From: Artemia franciscana
Taxonomy: Eukaryota; Arthropoda; Branchiopoda; Anostraca; Artemiidae
Assembly (NCBI RefSeq): GCF_032884065.1
Contig: NC_088872.1
Span: 11,085,654 to 11,149,653 of the forward strand
Direction: 5' to 3'
Length of the DNA stretch: 64,000 nucleotides
Shown here: piece after piece, positions 54,032 to 63,990 of the stretch
Position numbering within the stretch: the first letter of the stretch is position 1
Layout of the letters: the number at the start of each line of letters is the position of its first letter
The notes under the pieces: generated by a model
Database searches by the model: none
Seen by the model: only the letters and a program-made list of their open reading frames with translations
What the model was told of the DNA's origin: nothing
Position numbers and translations under genes: made by a program

Positions 54032-55678
54032 TCAAACAGTTCATGGTAATGAACTGCAGGAAGGAGCAACCCAACTCAATAGTAGACAAAACTCTAAAAA
54101 ACGAAATTTGATACTAATAGATACATCAAAAGAATTGGATTTTTATGCTGATTTTGATTATATAAGTTTCATCAAATTTAGTCATACCCATCAAAGGTTA
54201 ACAGCATGAGAAAATTTGCCTTATTTTGTAAAATAGGGGGAAACATCCCCTAAAAGTCACAGAATCTTAACGAAAATCACACCATTGCATTCAGAATATC
54301 AGAGAACCATACAGAAGAGATTTCAAGCTCCTATCTACAAAAATGTGAAACTTCACATTTTTTGCCAGAAGACAGAAGTTTCTTTCCCCAGAGGGTGATG
54401 GTATTGATTCAGTGGTCCTAAAATGTCACCAGAGGGCTCATTCTAACTGAAATTAAAAGTTCTAGTGCCCTTTTAAGTGACCAAAAAAATTGAAGAGCAC
54501 CTAGGCCCCCTCCCACGCTCATTTTTTCCCAAAGTCAATGGATCACAATTTTGAAATAGCCATTTTGTTCATCATAGTCGAAAAACATAATAACTATTTC
54601 TTTTGGGACACATTATTCCCCCACGGTCCCCAGAGGAAAGTTTGCAAGATACAAACTTTGACCAGTGTTTACATGCAGTAATGGTTATTGGGAAATGTAC
54701 AGACGTTTTAAGGGGAATTATTTGGTTGGGGAGGTTGAGGGGAGGGGGCTATGCAGGAGGATATTTCCTTGGAGGAATTTGTCAAGTGGGAAGAGGAGTT
54801 CCATGAAGGGGGCAAAGGATTTCTAGCATTATTAAAAAAAAACAATGACAAAATATATATGAAAAAGTTTTTTCAACTGAAAGTAAAGAGCAGCGTTAAA
54901 ACTTAAAATGAACACAAATTATCATGCATATAAGGGGTTCATCTCTGCCTAAATACTTTGCTCTTTACGCTAAAGTATTTTTAGTAAATTCAGCTATTTA
55001 TTCTACAGCATTCGTGATTCAGGGGTCATTCCTAAAGAACTGGGACAAAATTTAAGCTTTAGTGCAAAGAGCAAGGTATTAACAAGGGGGCAAACCCCCC
55101 TCGTATACGTAATAAAATATATGAATATAGAAGTTAGTTACATAAGTTAATCCATAAGTTATGTATATCTTTTACTAATAAAAACGTTCGTAAAAAATTT
55201 AAAGTTCTAGTTGCCTTTCTAAGTAACCAAAAAATTGGAGGGCAACTAGACCTCCTCCCCAGCCCCTTTTTTCTCAAAATCGTCCAATCAAAACTAAGAG
55301 AAAGCCATTTAGCCCCAAAAAAATAATATGCAAATTCATGTGCAGCCAAAATCAAAACATGCATTAATTCAAAATGTTCAGAAATTAAATAAAAAAAAAA
55401 GTTTTTCTTTTAACTGAAAGTAAGGAGCACATTAAAACTTAAAACGAACAGAAATTACTCCATGCATGAAAGGGCTGTTCCCTCCTCAACCCCCACCCTT
55501 TAGGCTAAAGTTTTTTACTGTTTTAAAAAGTAGAGTTGAGAGAAAGAGTCAAGCTTTAGCATAAAGAGCGAGGCGTTGATGAGGGAACAGCCCCTTTCAT
55601 ACATGGGGTAATTTCTGTTCGTTTTAAGTTTAACGTCACTCTTTATTTTCAGTTAAAAACCAGTTTTTTCTATTTAAT
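54032..55678 (+). mobile_element. Hairpin-rich repeat family, full copy B
   Basis: Same order of parts as 30741-32339: the start TCAAACAGTTCATGGTAATG, the AAGTTCTAGTGCCCTTTTAA module at 54457, the middle hairpin at about 54870-55115, the 3' hairpin at about 55410-55657, and an AT tail. It sits 170 bp upstream of the PSMB4 start codon on the opposite strand. No conserved frame. Confidence 0.8.
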
Positions 55679-55969
55679 ATGCACCTAAAGTCTAAAAACT
55701 ACGTTCCCCCCTTCAAATATGTTTGAAGGAAACCCATCAAAATATGCCTAGATAGAAAAAGCACCAAAATGCTTACTAGTATCTAAATTTGTATATCCAA
55801 GGTTAACACTGGAAAATAGAACTCCAAAATCAAGAATCAGGAAGTCAACAATTTTGAAGCTGAAATTGCAACTCTAGCTGCATCTGTGCCTGAGTCCTGA
55901 GCTATAAAAATAGCTACTTTTAAACAAGAGTTTTGTATTCAAATTTTAGTAAAATATGGGCTTCTAATA
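55679..55969. other. Intergenic sequence
   Basis: Nothing supported. Confidence 0.4.
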
Positions 55970-56930
55970 CCAATTCAATTCAATTCATTTCTGACCCGTC
56001 AACAAAACAAGAGAGGGTTTGTAGCCCTACTGACAGAGTAAGATAAAAAAAAAATTAGAAGAGAAAATAAACAACCAACAATAAGAGCAATTACAATCAA
56101 CAAACACAAACATAACTATATACTTTATGAAGAGGGAAGACCACTGGTGGTTGAGTTTTCTAGCAGAGGATTTGAAATCTTCCACTCTTTTATCAATAAT
56201 GTTTGCAGGCAGAATCAATTTAAATTTTTGTACCAGAGACGAATTACTGGTCCAAGGAGGCAGATGCAGCAGATACTTGGCGAATTTACAATAGATTTGG
56301 CTAATATTTTTTACTTGAAGTAGAAAAAAAATTTCCAATTGGGGGACTTAGCAAGAAGATGGGGCACAGTTAGACTGTTGTAAGCTTTGGAAAGTTGAAG
56401 CTGACTAATATTTGTGATATTAGATGCAAGCAAAGCACATGCAATCCAAATCTTTTTAGCAAGGTTTTGAATTACAACCTTAATGGTTTTCTTTAATACT
56501 TCTTCCAATGAGCATAACAAGATAGAGAAGGCTATCAGAAAGCAGAATAGATGTTTCAGAAAGTTCAAGTTGCAGTGGAGTTACCCTGTTGCATGTGGAG
56601 TTACCATTTTGGAGATTGAAAGCAATTGCTACACTTTTATCAAGAATAAAATTCAGACTGATTTGCTGATATTGATTCTGGATTTAGAAAAAGTTCTCTT
56701 ACTTCCCAAAAAGGCGCAATTCAGATTCAAAATATCATCAGCGTAGGTAAATAAAGAAACATCAATTCCACCATGAATACATGTGCACTCAACAGAGCAT
56801 TGAGCAGCAGAAACTGAGCTATTAAAAAGAGCAGGGGAAGTTATAAACATGATAACATACAGATTCCCCTCTAAACACAATAAGTGCACATTTAACTAAT
56901 TATGTTTCATCTTCATCAGTTAGTGATCAA
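55970..56930 (-). pseudogene. LINE relic, RT active site to 3' tail
   Basis: On the minus strand GGIDVSLFTYADDILNLN (56770-56715) contains an intact YADD box. It is followed in broken frames by a tail with LPPWTSNSSLVQKFKLILP and IIDKRVEDFKSSARKLN near 56260-56145, then a terminal (TTGAA)n tail at 55995-55975. The short 5-mer tail resembles L2/CR1-type LINE ends. It is 5' truncated and full of frame changes. Confidence 0.65.
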
Positions 56931-57485
56931 GGGCTTTTGAAGTCAGTAACAATAAATACAAGGTAACAACTACAATATAAGCATCCCAAACAAAATCAAG
57001 TATTTAGCCTTCATTAGGATCAGATTTACTACACACTGAGCTTTACTGAAAACAAAAAGTAAATTAGTAAAAAATTCAATTTCAAAAAACTAAAAAAAGA
57101 AGTTCAATTTCAATGTGGAAAACTATTGAGCATATGGACCAAATACTAACATCATAACACCTATGGAGCATATAGACTATCATTACTGAGGCCACAATGC
57201 CCTGCAGCATATAGACTCAATAATATGGTCACAATGCAAAAAATTAAGCAAGGAAAATAGGTTTTAATTTCAACAAAACAGTTAACAAATCACATTTTGC
57301 TCACTGCTTTGTTGAAATCAAGTCAGTTTTTCTGTCAGTGCTTAATTTTTTGTGAATGGAAAAGCAGTGTTGTCTAAGAAATTATTTATGGTCATAAGGC
57401 CTTCATAGCATACAGACTGCTATATCTAAGGCATGGTACCTAGATACAAAAGTCATTTCTATATGAAGAGAATATTGTTTGTGGT

Positions 57486-57486
<1 letters not shown>
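56931..57486. other. Intergenic AT-rich DNA
   Basis: GAGCATATAGAC / GCAGCATATAGACT words recur at 57130-57205 and 57410; no gene. Confidence 0.4.

Positions 57487-57536
<50 letters not shown>
57487..57536. repeat. (TA)n tract, 3' flank of the Helitron
   Basis: About 50 bp of AT dinucleotides directly abutting the Helitron's terminal CTAG. Confidence 0.95.
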
Positions 57537-57537
<1 letters not shown>

Positions 57538-57540
57538 TAG

Positions 57541-57672
57541 CTGTTGGGGTGGCGCTTCGCGCCACCCCAACACCTAGTTGGTGGGGCGCTTCGCGCCACC
57601 CCAACACCTAGTTGGTCGGGCGCTTCGCGCCACCCCAACACCTAGTTGGTGGGGCGCTTCGCGCCCCCCCAA
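57541..57672 (-). repeat. Tandem Helitron 3' termini
   Basis: CTAG recurs at 57537, 57574, 57608 and 57642 (spacings 37, 34, 34). Each is next to a hairpin of the form GGCGCTTCGCGCC with flanking GGGG/CCCC. The outermost hairpin is at 57546-57568. Four copies of a terminator-like hairpin in a row suggest repeated end capture or slippage. Confidence 0.85.
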
Positions 57673-57760
57673 GCCCCCCCGCGCGCGTAAGTCGTTACGC
57701 GCCATTGTAGTTGTGTCCCTGTGTCCCACCTGTGAATATAGATAGATTTATATATGTGTT

Positions 57761-57958
57761 TCAAACTACGTAAAAATTGCGAATATACAACATTTTTGGC
57801 TTTCCCACTACTGGGAGCTTTTCGTTTCCAATTGCCAGCAATTGATCTGAAAATGTTTGACCAGAGTCATCGTTTTGCAATCGGACACGCATATTTGTAG
57901 TTAATTTTAATATTTTTACGTGTGCCCATAAATTAGAATTTTTCAGGCAAGCATTCAT
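57761..57958 (-). pseudogene. Helitron helicase fragment (NACLKNSNLW block)
   Basis: Reads NACLKNSNLWAHVKILKLTT then NMRVRLQNDDSGQTFSDQLL, AIGNEKLPV, a block from the middle of Helitron Pif1-type helicases. It is out of order: in intact proteins it precedes the WLSERAILAPKN block, which here lies upstream at 58294-58061. A repeated 45-base segment (57759 and 57972, starting AAACTACGTAAAAATTGCGA) borders it. Confidence 0.75.
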
Positions 57959-58060
57959 TTCGTCTGCAGGAGTTAAACTACGTAAAAATTGCGAATATAC
58001 AACATTCTTGGCTTTCCCATTGTCTGTGCAGATACAAAGCCGTATGTACTAATAATGACG

Positions 58061-58294
58061 TCATATGCAAACGCTCTTTTTACAAACAAACAAACATGCA
58101 TACTTAACCGCTTCATTTGGTTCCAAAACTGTGTCGATTGACTTGTAAAGGACTGTCTGGTCTCGAATCTTGGTCAAAACAATATTGTTGATTTCGTGGA
58201 CGTCTATATTTTTGGGTGCAAGAATCGCTCTTTCACTTAGCCATTTATTATTTTTATAATTTTTTAGAATATTCGGAAATACTTTTTCAATCAA
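58061..58294 (-). pseudogene. Helitron helicase fragment (WLSERAILAPKN block)
   Basis: Reads IEKVFPNILKNYKNNKWLSE then RAILAPKNIDVHEINNIVL and YKSIDTVLEPNEAVKY, typical of the late Pif1-like helicase region in Helitrons. The Walker A and B motifs expected upstream are missing. Confidence 0.8.
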
Positions 58295-58325
58295 TTAATT
58301 TTTGGACGTCACTAAATTACAGAAA

Positions 58326-59381
58326 TCAGCAGGTAGTTGTATACGTCCTGAAATTGAGTATCGTATCATAAATGTCTTTTTGTTCTGACGTTAACTTGGA
58401 AATGTTATTTTGTACATAAGACAATAGATCACTTGTACTGTAACTTTGTTCACGATCCAATTCTACACATGTCGAAACAGCAGCGATACGGTTAGATGAA
58501 GGCATTCCCAAATCCTGAAGAGGTTTGTTTGCCATACGTACGCACAAATCTTCTATAATAACTAAAGTGTAGTTATAAATTTCTGATGTAAAATCAAAAG
58601 TCATATCTGACGTCTCTAACTGTTTTCGATGGAGTATATCTACGGACATTTTTGACTTATATTTTCCCCATAACTCTGTAGGAGCTGATGGAGAGCAAGT
58701 TGTTAAAATGATGCCAAACAATGCACGAATTTCACTTGGGGTTGACGTTTCGCACGCGTCATTGATGCAGTTATCCCAGTGTTGGTCATTCTCCAATAAA
58801 TTCAGAGCTTGGCATGCACTACGGTAAGTGTCATGTATAGTACCGTTTACAGTTCTCAAATACTCAAAGGATGTCGGACTGGGTACATTCACCAAAAGCA
58901 GGCGTAGAAAGAAGCATTCATGTTGATTGGGGTGACCGGTGTAGAGTCTTCCTATCGTGGTATCTTTGAAGATGGTAGGTTGGCCGTCGACTGACTTACC
59001 CTGTTTTCGACGTTCAAATACTTTATTTTTAGTATTCCACGTGTAATACGAAGGCACTTCAGTATACAGCAGTTTTTTTGCAAAGGAATCATTTTTGCAA
59101 AGCGAAAAAAAAGCTGTTAATTTTGTATCCGTTGGATTCAGGGCTCTTTGTTGCATGTTGGTTTCTGAGAAATAAACACGTTGACCATTCTGTAAATGTA
59201 CCGCTAAGTGAACAACAGCTGGACTACGTTCATGTATCGGAAATGAAAGAATTCGCCAAACAGCTTCATTACTGCTTATGTATCTTCCAGCCTGATATTG
59301 TACGATTTCGTCGAAATCTTTGATTTTGGGCTGCAAGCCAAAAACTGCCATGTCACTGCCTTTGAATATGGAACAACCCAC
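58326..59381 (-). CDS. Helitron Rep-helicase middle region, 351-codon open frame
   Basis: The frame contains VQYQAGRYISSNEAVWRILS and FPIHERSPAVVHLAVHL, the conserved stretch after the HUH nuclease in Helitron proteins. Next come an ETNMQQRALNPTDTKLTAFF segment, VPSYYTWNTKNKVFERR, IGRLYTGHPNQHECFFLRLL and the SFEYLRTVNGTIHDTYRSAC block. It ends KLTSEQKDIYDTILNF, where the helicase ATPase would begin (the usual GGTGKT loop is absent). The first ~10 codons are probably not original. The HUH motifs and tyrosines lie outside. It is one of the best preserved frames here, but cannot act alone. Confidence 0.85.
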   Translation of the reverse strand: MGCSIFKGSDMAVFGLQPKIKDFDEIVQYQAGRYISSNEAVWRILSFPIHERSPAVVHLAVHLQNGQRVYFSETNMQQRALNPTDTKLTAFFSLCKNDSFAKKLLYTEVPSYYTWNTKNKVFERRKQGKSVDGQPTIFKDTTIGRLYTGHPNQHECFFLRLLLVNVPSPTSFEYLRTVNGTIHDTYRSACQALNLLENDQHWDNCINDACETSTPSEIRALFGIILTTCSPSAPTELWGKYKSKMSVDILHRKQLETSDMTFDFTSEIYNYTLVIIEDLCVRMANKPLQDLGMPSSNRIAAVSTCVELDREQSYSTSDLLSYVQNNISKLTSEQKDIYDTILNFRTYTTTC

Positions 59382-59504
59382 TGGTTATCTACTTCGATGG
59401 TGGTACCGTTGTCATTGTAGGTTCTTCAGTCATTTTACAATTAGAAATTTCTCTTTCAACGGTCTTCTTACAATTAAAAATTTGTCTTTGAACGATATTC
59501 TTAA

Positions 59505-59670
59505 ATACCTGTGTCCTGGTCGTCATTTATATTCCCTGTGTCCCGGTCGTCATTTGTGTCCCGGTATCCCAGTCTGTAATTTCTCTTTGAGTGTCCCGGT
59601 CGTTATTTATATTCCCTCTGTCCTGGTCGTCATTTGTGTCCCGGTCTGTAATTTCTCTTTGAGTGTTTTT
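59505..59670. repeat. Helitron-internal minisatellite
   Basis: GTGTCCCGGTCGTCATTTGT and GTAATTTCTCTTTGAGTGTC recur over ~165 bp in about five irregular units, replacing the region where the Rep domain should be. Confidence 0.8.
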
Positions 59671-59729
59671 CTTTTTAGTATTTTTTAGTTTTTTACATTT
59701 TTTTCTTTTTTCAGTTTTCTTTTTCTTCT

Positions 59730-60080
59730 TTATTTTTCAGCTTCACTATGAAATACATATCGCTGAACCTTTGTTTTTTTAACTAAAATCTGGTAGGCAT
59801 TGATGACCTTATCCAAGTCAAAATCCCAAACCCAATCATCATCGCTATCATTTTCAGTTTTGATATGTTTTGACTCTTGCTGTCCAGGTGGATCTTCATC
59901 TAACTGCGCGGTTTTGCGTTCTTTAGCCTCAAGCCTGTTTCCTTGCTGTTCTTTTGATTCCTCGGCACGCTTTCTTTTCTGACTTTCTCTATCAGCAGCA
60001 AGTTTTTTGGCATAGACTCTTTGAGCATCTTCATCGGCTTTTGCCATGGTAAGTTCATCAGTCATTGTAAACTTAAACAT
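59730..60080 (-). CDS. Helitron N-terminal fragment, 116 aa
   Basis: A charged frame with AKADEDAQRVYAKKLAADRE, SQKRKRAEESKEQQ and NRLEAKERKTAQLDEDPPGQ. The repeated RLxxxRExxxxRRAEExxE-like pattern matches the low-complexity N-terminal region of Helitron Rep-helicase proteins. The acidic tail reads DSDDDWVWDFDL. There is no catalytic motif. Its start ATG is at 60080, and it lies ~155 bp from the element's 5' end, the expected position. Confidence 0.65.
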   Translation of the reverse strand: MFKFTMTDELTMAKADEDAQRVYAKKLAADRESQKRKRAEESKEQQGNRLEAKERKTAQLDEDPPGQQESKHIKTENDSDDDWVWDFDLDKVINAYQILVKKTKVQRYVFHSEAEK

Positions 60081-60234
60081 TAATAGATTTCTACGTGAAC
60101 ATATGTCTTAAATATCTTGAATGACGTCACCGTCAAAGCAAAAATGACGACAACTAATTTCATGACGTCAGCGGACACAGAAACATGACGTCACCTGATC
60201 CACAGACAGACAGACAACTTATTTTTATATATAT

Positions 60235-60237
<3 letters not shown>

Positions 60238-60309
<72 letters not shown>
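60238..60309. repeat. (TA)n tract, 5' flank of the Helitron
   Basis: About 72 bp of AT dinucleotides on the other side of the element; together with 57487-57536 it forms the split microsatellite target. Confidence 0.92.
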
Positions 60310-60313
<4 letters not shown>

Positions 60314-60340
60314 ACCTCAATGGGAATTTATTTTTTACAG

Positions 60341-61100
60341 ATGGATAGTCAAGATGTAATTTTGGAAATGCTATAAAAACTACAAAATGAAATGGAAAAC
60401 ATGAAAAAAAAAATCATTTGGTCTTATATATGAAAGGCTGGATGACACCATCTGTCCCAGACCTACTTTTGCCATCCAACAACCTCTCTCAGCAGCAGAG
60501 CTGGATTTGGAAATAGAGCCTTTTGAGAGAAAACTACTTGTTACTTTACCGTATTCTCCAATGCTGAAAAACTATGGCATGTAATGCTCAGAAGATGTGC
60601 ATTTAACAACAAAAATAAATCATTCTAAGAATATGGTATTTTTTTTTGACCCCATTGTCATTCCAGGTTGAGCAAGACATGACAAATGCCACAACACACT
60701 AATGAGAAGGGATAATATCTTGAGATCAATCTTTGGCTCAAGAAATCACACTATCACATTCAGCATATCAGAGAGCCCTACAGTAGAAGTTTCAAGCTCC
60801 TATCTAAAAAAATGTGCAACTTCATATTTTTTTGCCAGAAGACAAGTTTTTTCCCAGGGGTGATTGTATTGACCCAATGGTCCTGGAATGTCGCGAGATG
60901 GCTCATTCTAATGGAAACTAAAAGTTCTAGTGCCCTTTTTAAGTGACCAAAAATTGGAGGGCACCTAGGGCCCCTCCCATGCTCTTTTTTCCCAAAGTCA
61001 ACAAGAAATTAAAAATGAATTGAGGTCGTCATCTCTAGAAGATGAGTATCTGTGTTCTGCCAATTCCAAAGAACTGACTCATAGAATGAGGTGTTACAGG
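60341..61100 (+). pseudogene. DIRS-like Gag remnant
   Basis: From the ATG at 60341 the text is MDSQDVILEML then a stop, KLQNEMENMKKK, and in another frame LDDTICPRPTFAIQQPLSAA and ELDLEIEPFERK. After the inserted repeat it resumes near 61010 with EIKNELRSSSLEDEYLCSAN. The 'PRP...LSAAELDLEIEPF' style fits structural proteins of DIRS-type elements, but I cannot name a domain. The acceptor-like TTATTTTTTACAG before the ATG may be incidental. Confidence 0.4.
60746..61002 (+). repeat. Hairpin-family fragment (~257 bp)
   Basis: Matches the stretch 61... to 62... of copy C and 30990-31170 of copy A: CAGAGAGCCCTACAGTAGAA, then AAGTTCTAGTGCCCTTTTTA and CCCTCCCATGCTC. It interrupts the DIRS Gag remnant. 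Confidence 0.7.
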
Positions 61101-61779
61101 ATTGAAGGCAAACAATATTTTTATATTTCTTCAGCAGCTCAATATAAGTAGCTGGTAAAAATAAATATGATTCACAGCAGGGCCAATGATTTGTTTTTGA
61201 TCCAGACCAAAATAAACCAAAATATGAAGAAAATCAGCCAATTTATTCCCTCCAAAGAAATATTTAAACAGTAAAAAGGTTGTACCTTCACTCCATCCCA
61301 AAAAACGTAGGATACATTCTAGAGGAAAACATGCTGAAAAACCAGAAAACAGTCAAATATTCAATAACTTATTCCTGGTGCCAGCCCAAAGTCACACCCC
61401 AGTAGGAAACCATTTGTCACACTTTGTTCAGGATTGGAATAACATCACAGATGACAAATTTCGTTCTTAATGTCACCAAGGATGGCTATTATCTGAACTT
61501 TAAAATACCCCTTTAATACACAACTAGATCAATCATTCAAATATGTCAAATATTCAGTTAGGCTGTAAATTTTAGAATCAGAAATTGTTAATATGGTTCA
61601 AAAATATGTAATATAAGAAGTCTAAAACAAGTCATCTCCAGGATTCTAGTCAGTTTTTTTTCTAGTTTGGAAAAAAGTAAACAAGGTTTGACACCAAGTA
61701 ATAGAACTATCCTCTCTAAAACAATATTTAAATGTGACAACTTACAAAATAAAATACCAGGCCAGACTACTAGATGAAA

Positions 61780-61955
61780 TTCATGAATAAAAATTTGGAA
61801 GTATCAATATATCTAAAAGATGCCTACTGGCACATCAGGATTTATAGAACCATTGGAAATGTCTAATGTTTATGTTCAGACAACAAATATATCAATTCAA
61901 TGTAGTCTCATTTGGGCTAGTATCATATCCAGCCATTTTATGTTGTGTGATTGGT
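61780..61955 (+). pseudogene. DIRS-like reverse transcriptase remnant
   Basis: Reads EVSIYLKDAYWHIRIYRTIG, a stop, then in the shifted frame MFMFRQQIYQFNVVSFGLVS and YPAIL. The (S/T)IDLKDAYWH...YQFxVLPFGL pattern is the RT motif of DIRS-type elements; the first catalytic Asp is Tyr here (SIYLKD in place of SIDLKD). Copy C starts directly after. Confidence 0.72.
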
Positions 61956-61959
61956 GTCA

Positions 61960-63641
61960 TCAAACAGTTTGTGGTAACAAATTGTAGTAAGGAGCAACCC
62001 AGCTCAAAAGTAAATGGAACCTTAAAAAATGGGATTTTGATATTAATAGATACATCAAAAGAATCGGATTTTTATGCTGATTTAAAATATATAAGTTTCA
62101 TCAAATTTAGTCTTACTTATCAGAAGTTACAAACCTGAGAAAATTTGCCTTATTTTGGAAAATAGGGTAAAATACCCCCTAAAAGTCATAGAATCTTAAC
62201 GAAAATTACACGATCGCATTCGGCATATCAGAGAATCCTACTGTAGAATTTTCAAGCTCCTATCTACAAAAATGTGGAATTTTGTATTTTTGCCAGAAGG
62301 CTGATCATGTTTGCATGTTTATTTGTTTTTGTTTTTTCTTTTCCCCAGGGGTGATTGTATCAACCCAGTGGTCCTAGAATGTTGCGAGAGGGCTCATTCT
62401 AACGGAAATTAAAAGTTCTAGTGCTCTTTTTAAGTGACCAAAAATATTGGAGGGTACCTAGACCCCCTCCCATGCTCATTTTTTCCCAAAGTCAATGGGT
62501 CAAAATTCTGAGATAGCCATTTAGTTCAGCATAGTCGAAAAACCTAATAACTATGTCTTTGGGGAAACTTACTCCCTCACAGTCCCTGGGGAAGGGGCTA
62601 CAAGTTACAAACTTTGACCAGTGTTTACATATAGTAATGGTTATTGGGAAGTATACAGACGTTTTCAGGGGATTTTTTTTCTTGGATAGAGAGGGGGGTT
62701 GAGGGGAGTTAGTTACATGGGAGGATCTTTCCATGGAGGAAAGAATTTCCATGAAAGGGGCACAGGATTTTCTAATATTTTTTAAAACAAAAAACAATGA
62801 AAAGATAAATATGAAAAAGTTTTTCAACTGAAAGTCGGGAGCAGCATTAAAACGAAACAAACAAAAATTATTACACATATGAGGGGTTCATCTCCTCCTA
62901 AATACCTGCTCTTTATGCTAAAGTATTTTTAGTAATTTCAACTATTTCTTCTATGGCCTTTGTGATTCAGGGGTCATTCTTAAAGAACTGGGACAAAATT
63001 TAAGCTTTAGTGTAAAGAGCAAGGTATTAAAGAGAAGGCAAACCCCCCTCAAATATGTAATACAAATATAGAAGTTTGTTACAATAGTTAATTTGGAAGT
63101 TACATATGTTTTTTATTAATATAAACGTTTGTAAGAAATTAAGTTCTAGATGCCTTTTTGAGTAACCAAAAGATTGAAGGACAACTAAGCCTCTTTCCCC
63201 ACTCCTTTTTCTCAAAATCATCTAATCAAAACTAAGAAAAAGTCATTTAGCCAAAAAAAAGAGGCAATTTTCTTTCTAAGTATTCATGTGTAGAGAGTCA
63301 AAATCAAAACATGCATTAATTCAAAAACGTTCAGAAATTAAATTTAAAAAAAAACAAGTTTTTTTTACTGAAAGTAAGGAGCAGCATTAAAACTTAAAAC
63401 GAACAGAAATTGTTCTGTATATGAAAGGGGCTGTTCCCTCCTCAATGCCCTACTCTTTACACTAAAGTTTTTTACTGTTTTACAAAGTAGATTTGAGAGA
63501 AAAAGTCACACTTTAGCGTAAAGAGCGGGGCTTTGAGGAGGGAACAGCCTCTTTCATATACAGAGCAATTTCCATTCCTTTTAAGTTTTAATGTAGCTCC
63601 TTACTTCCAGTTAAAAAAAAACTTGTTTTTTTTTATTTAAT
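61960..63641 (+). mobile_element. Hairpin-rich repeat family, full copy C
   Basis: Same order as copies A and B: TCAAACAGTTTGTGGTAAC start, the AAAAGTTCTAGTGCTCTTTT module at 62410, the middle hairpin at about 62820-63050, the 3' hairpin at about 63360-63613, and the AT tail. It splits the DIRS RT from the RNase H side, so it inserted after the DIRS element. No conserved frame. Confidence 0.8.
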
Positions 63642-63744
63642 CACCAGCTAAAGTCAACTTCAAGCAATCCAACTACATGCCTATATTGATGTTTTACTTC
63701 AGCAGAACTACCAAACTTTGATAGTGCACAACTAGCTTTGTTCC

Positions 63745-63990
63745 AGGTCAAGCTAAATCAGAATTAATCAGAATTAAGGCCTACATGATGAATTGTATTC
63801 CTTAGATTTTGACAGATTTGGAGCTAAAGAAGGTATTCCTGAATCCAGAGAAGATTCAGAACTTGTTCCATACAGTCAGGTCAGCCCCAAAGAAATTGCT
63901 GACCTTTATGAAACACCTAATGAAGTTGATTGGCTAATCAATGCAGCCTCAAGAGCAATTCCATTGAACTGACTGCATCTCAGAACTGAC
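63745..63990 (+). pseudogene. DIRS-like RNase H-side remnant, runs to the window edge
   Basis: Reads NPEKIQNLFHTVRSAPKKLL then TFMKHLMKL and, after a frame change, LINAASRAIPLN. The spacing and the 'KxxGLINxASRAIPLG' box match the region after RT in DIRS elements. It continues beyond 64000. Confidence 0.65.

Larger units (their letters stand above)
57537..60237 (-). mobile_element. Helitron (rolling-circle transposon), internally rearranged
   Basis: On the minus strand the element starts TCTATATATATAAAAATAAG at 60237 and ends with a GC-rich hairpin and CTAG at 57540-57537. The flanks are A on the 5' side and T on the 3' side, the standard Helitron target. Both flanks are (TA)n, so it inserted inside a microsatellite. 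It encodes N-terminal, Rep-to-helicase and helicase fragments but lacks the HUH Rep core and most of the helicase. Length is 2701 bp. Such elements transpose by a single-strand rolling-circle mechanism; this copy is non-autonomous. Confidence 0.85.
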
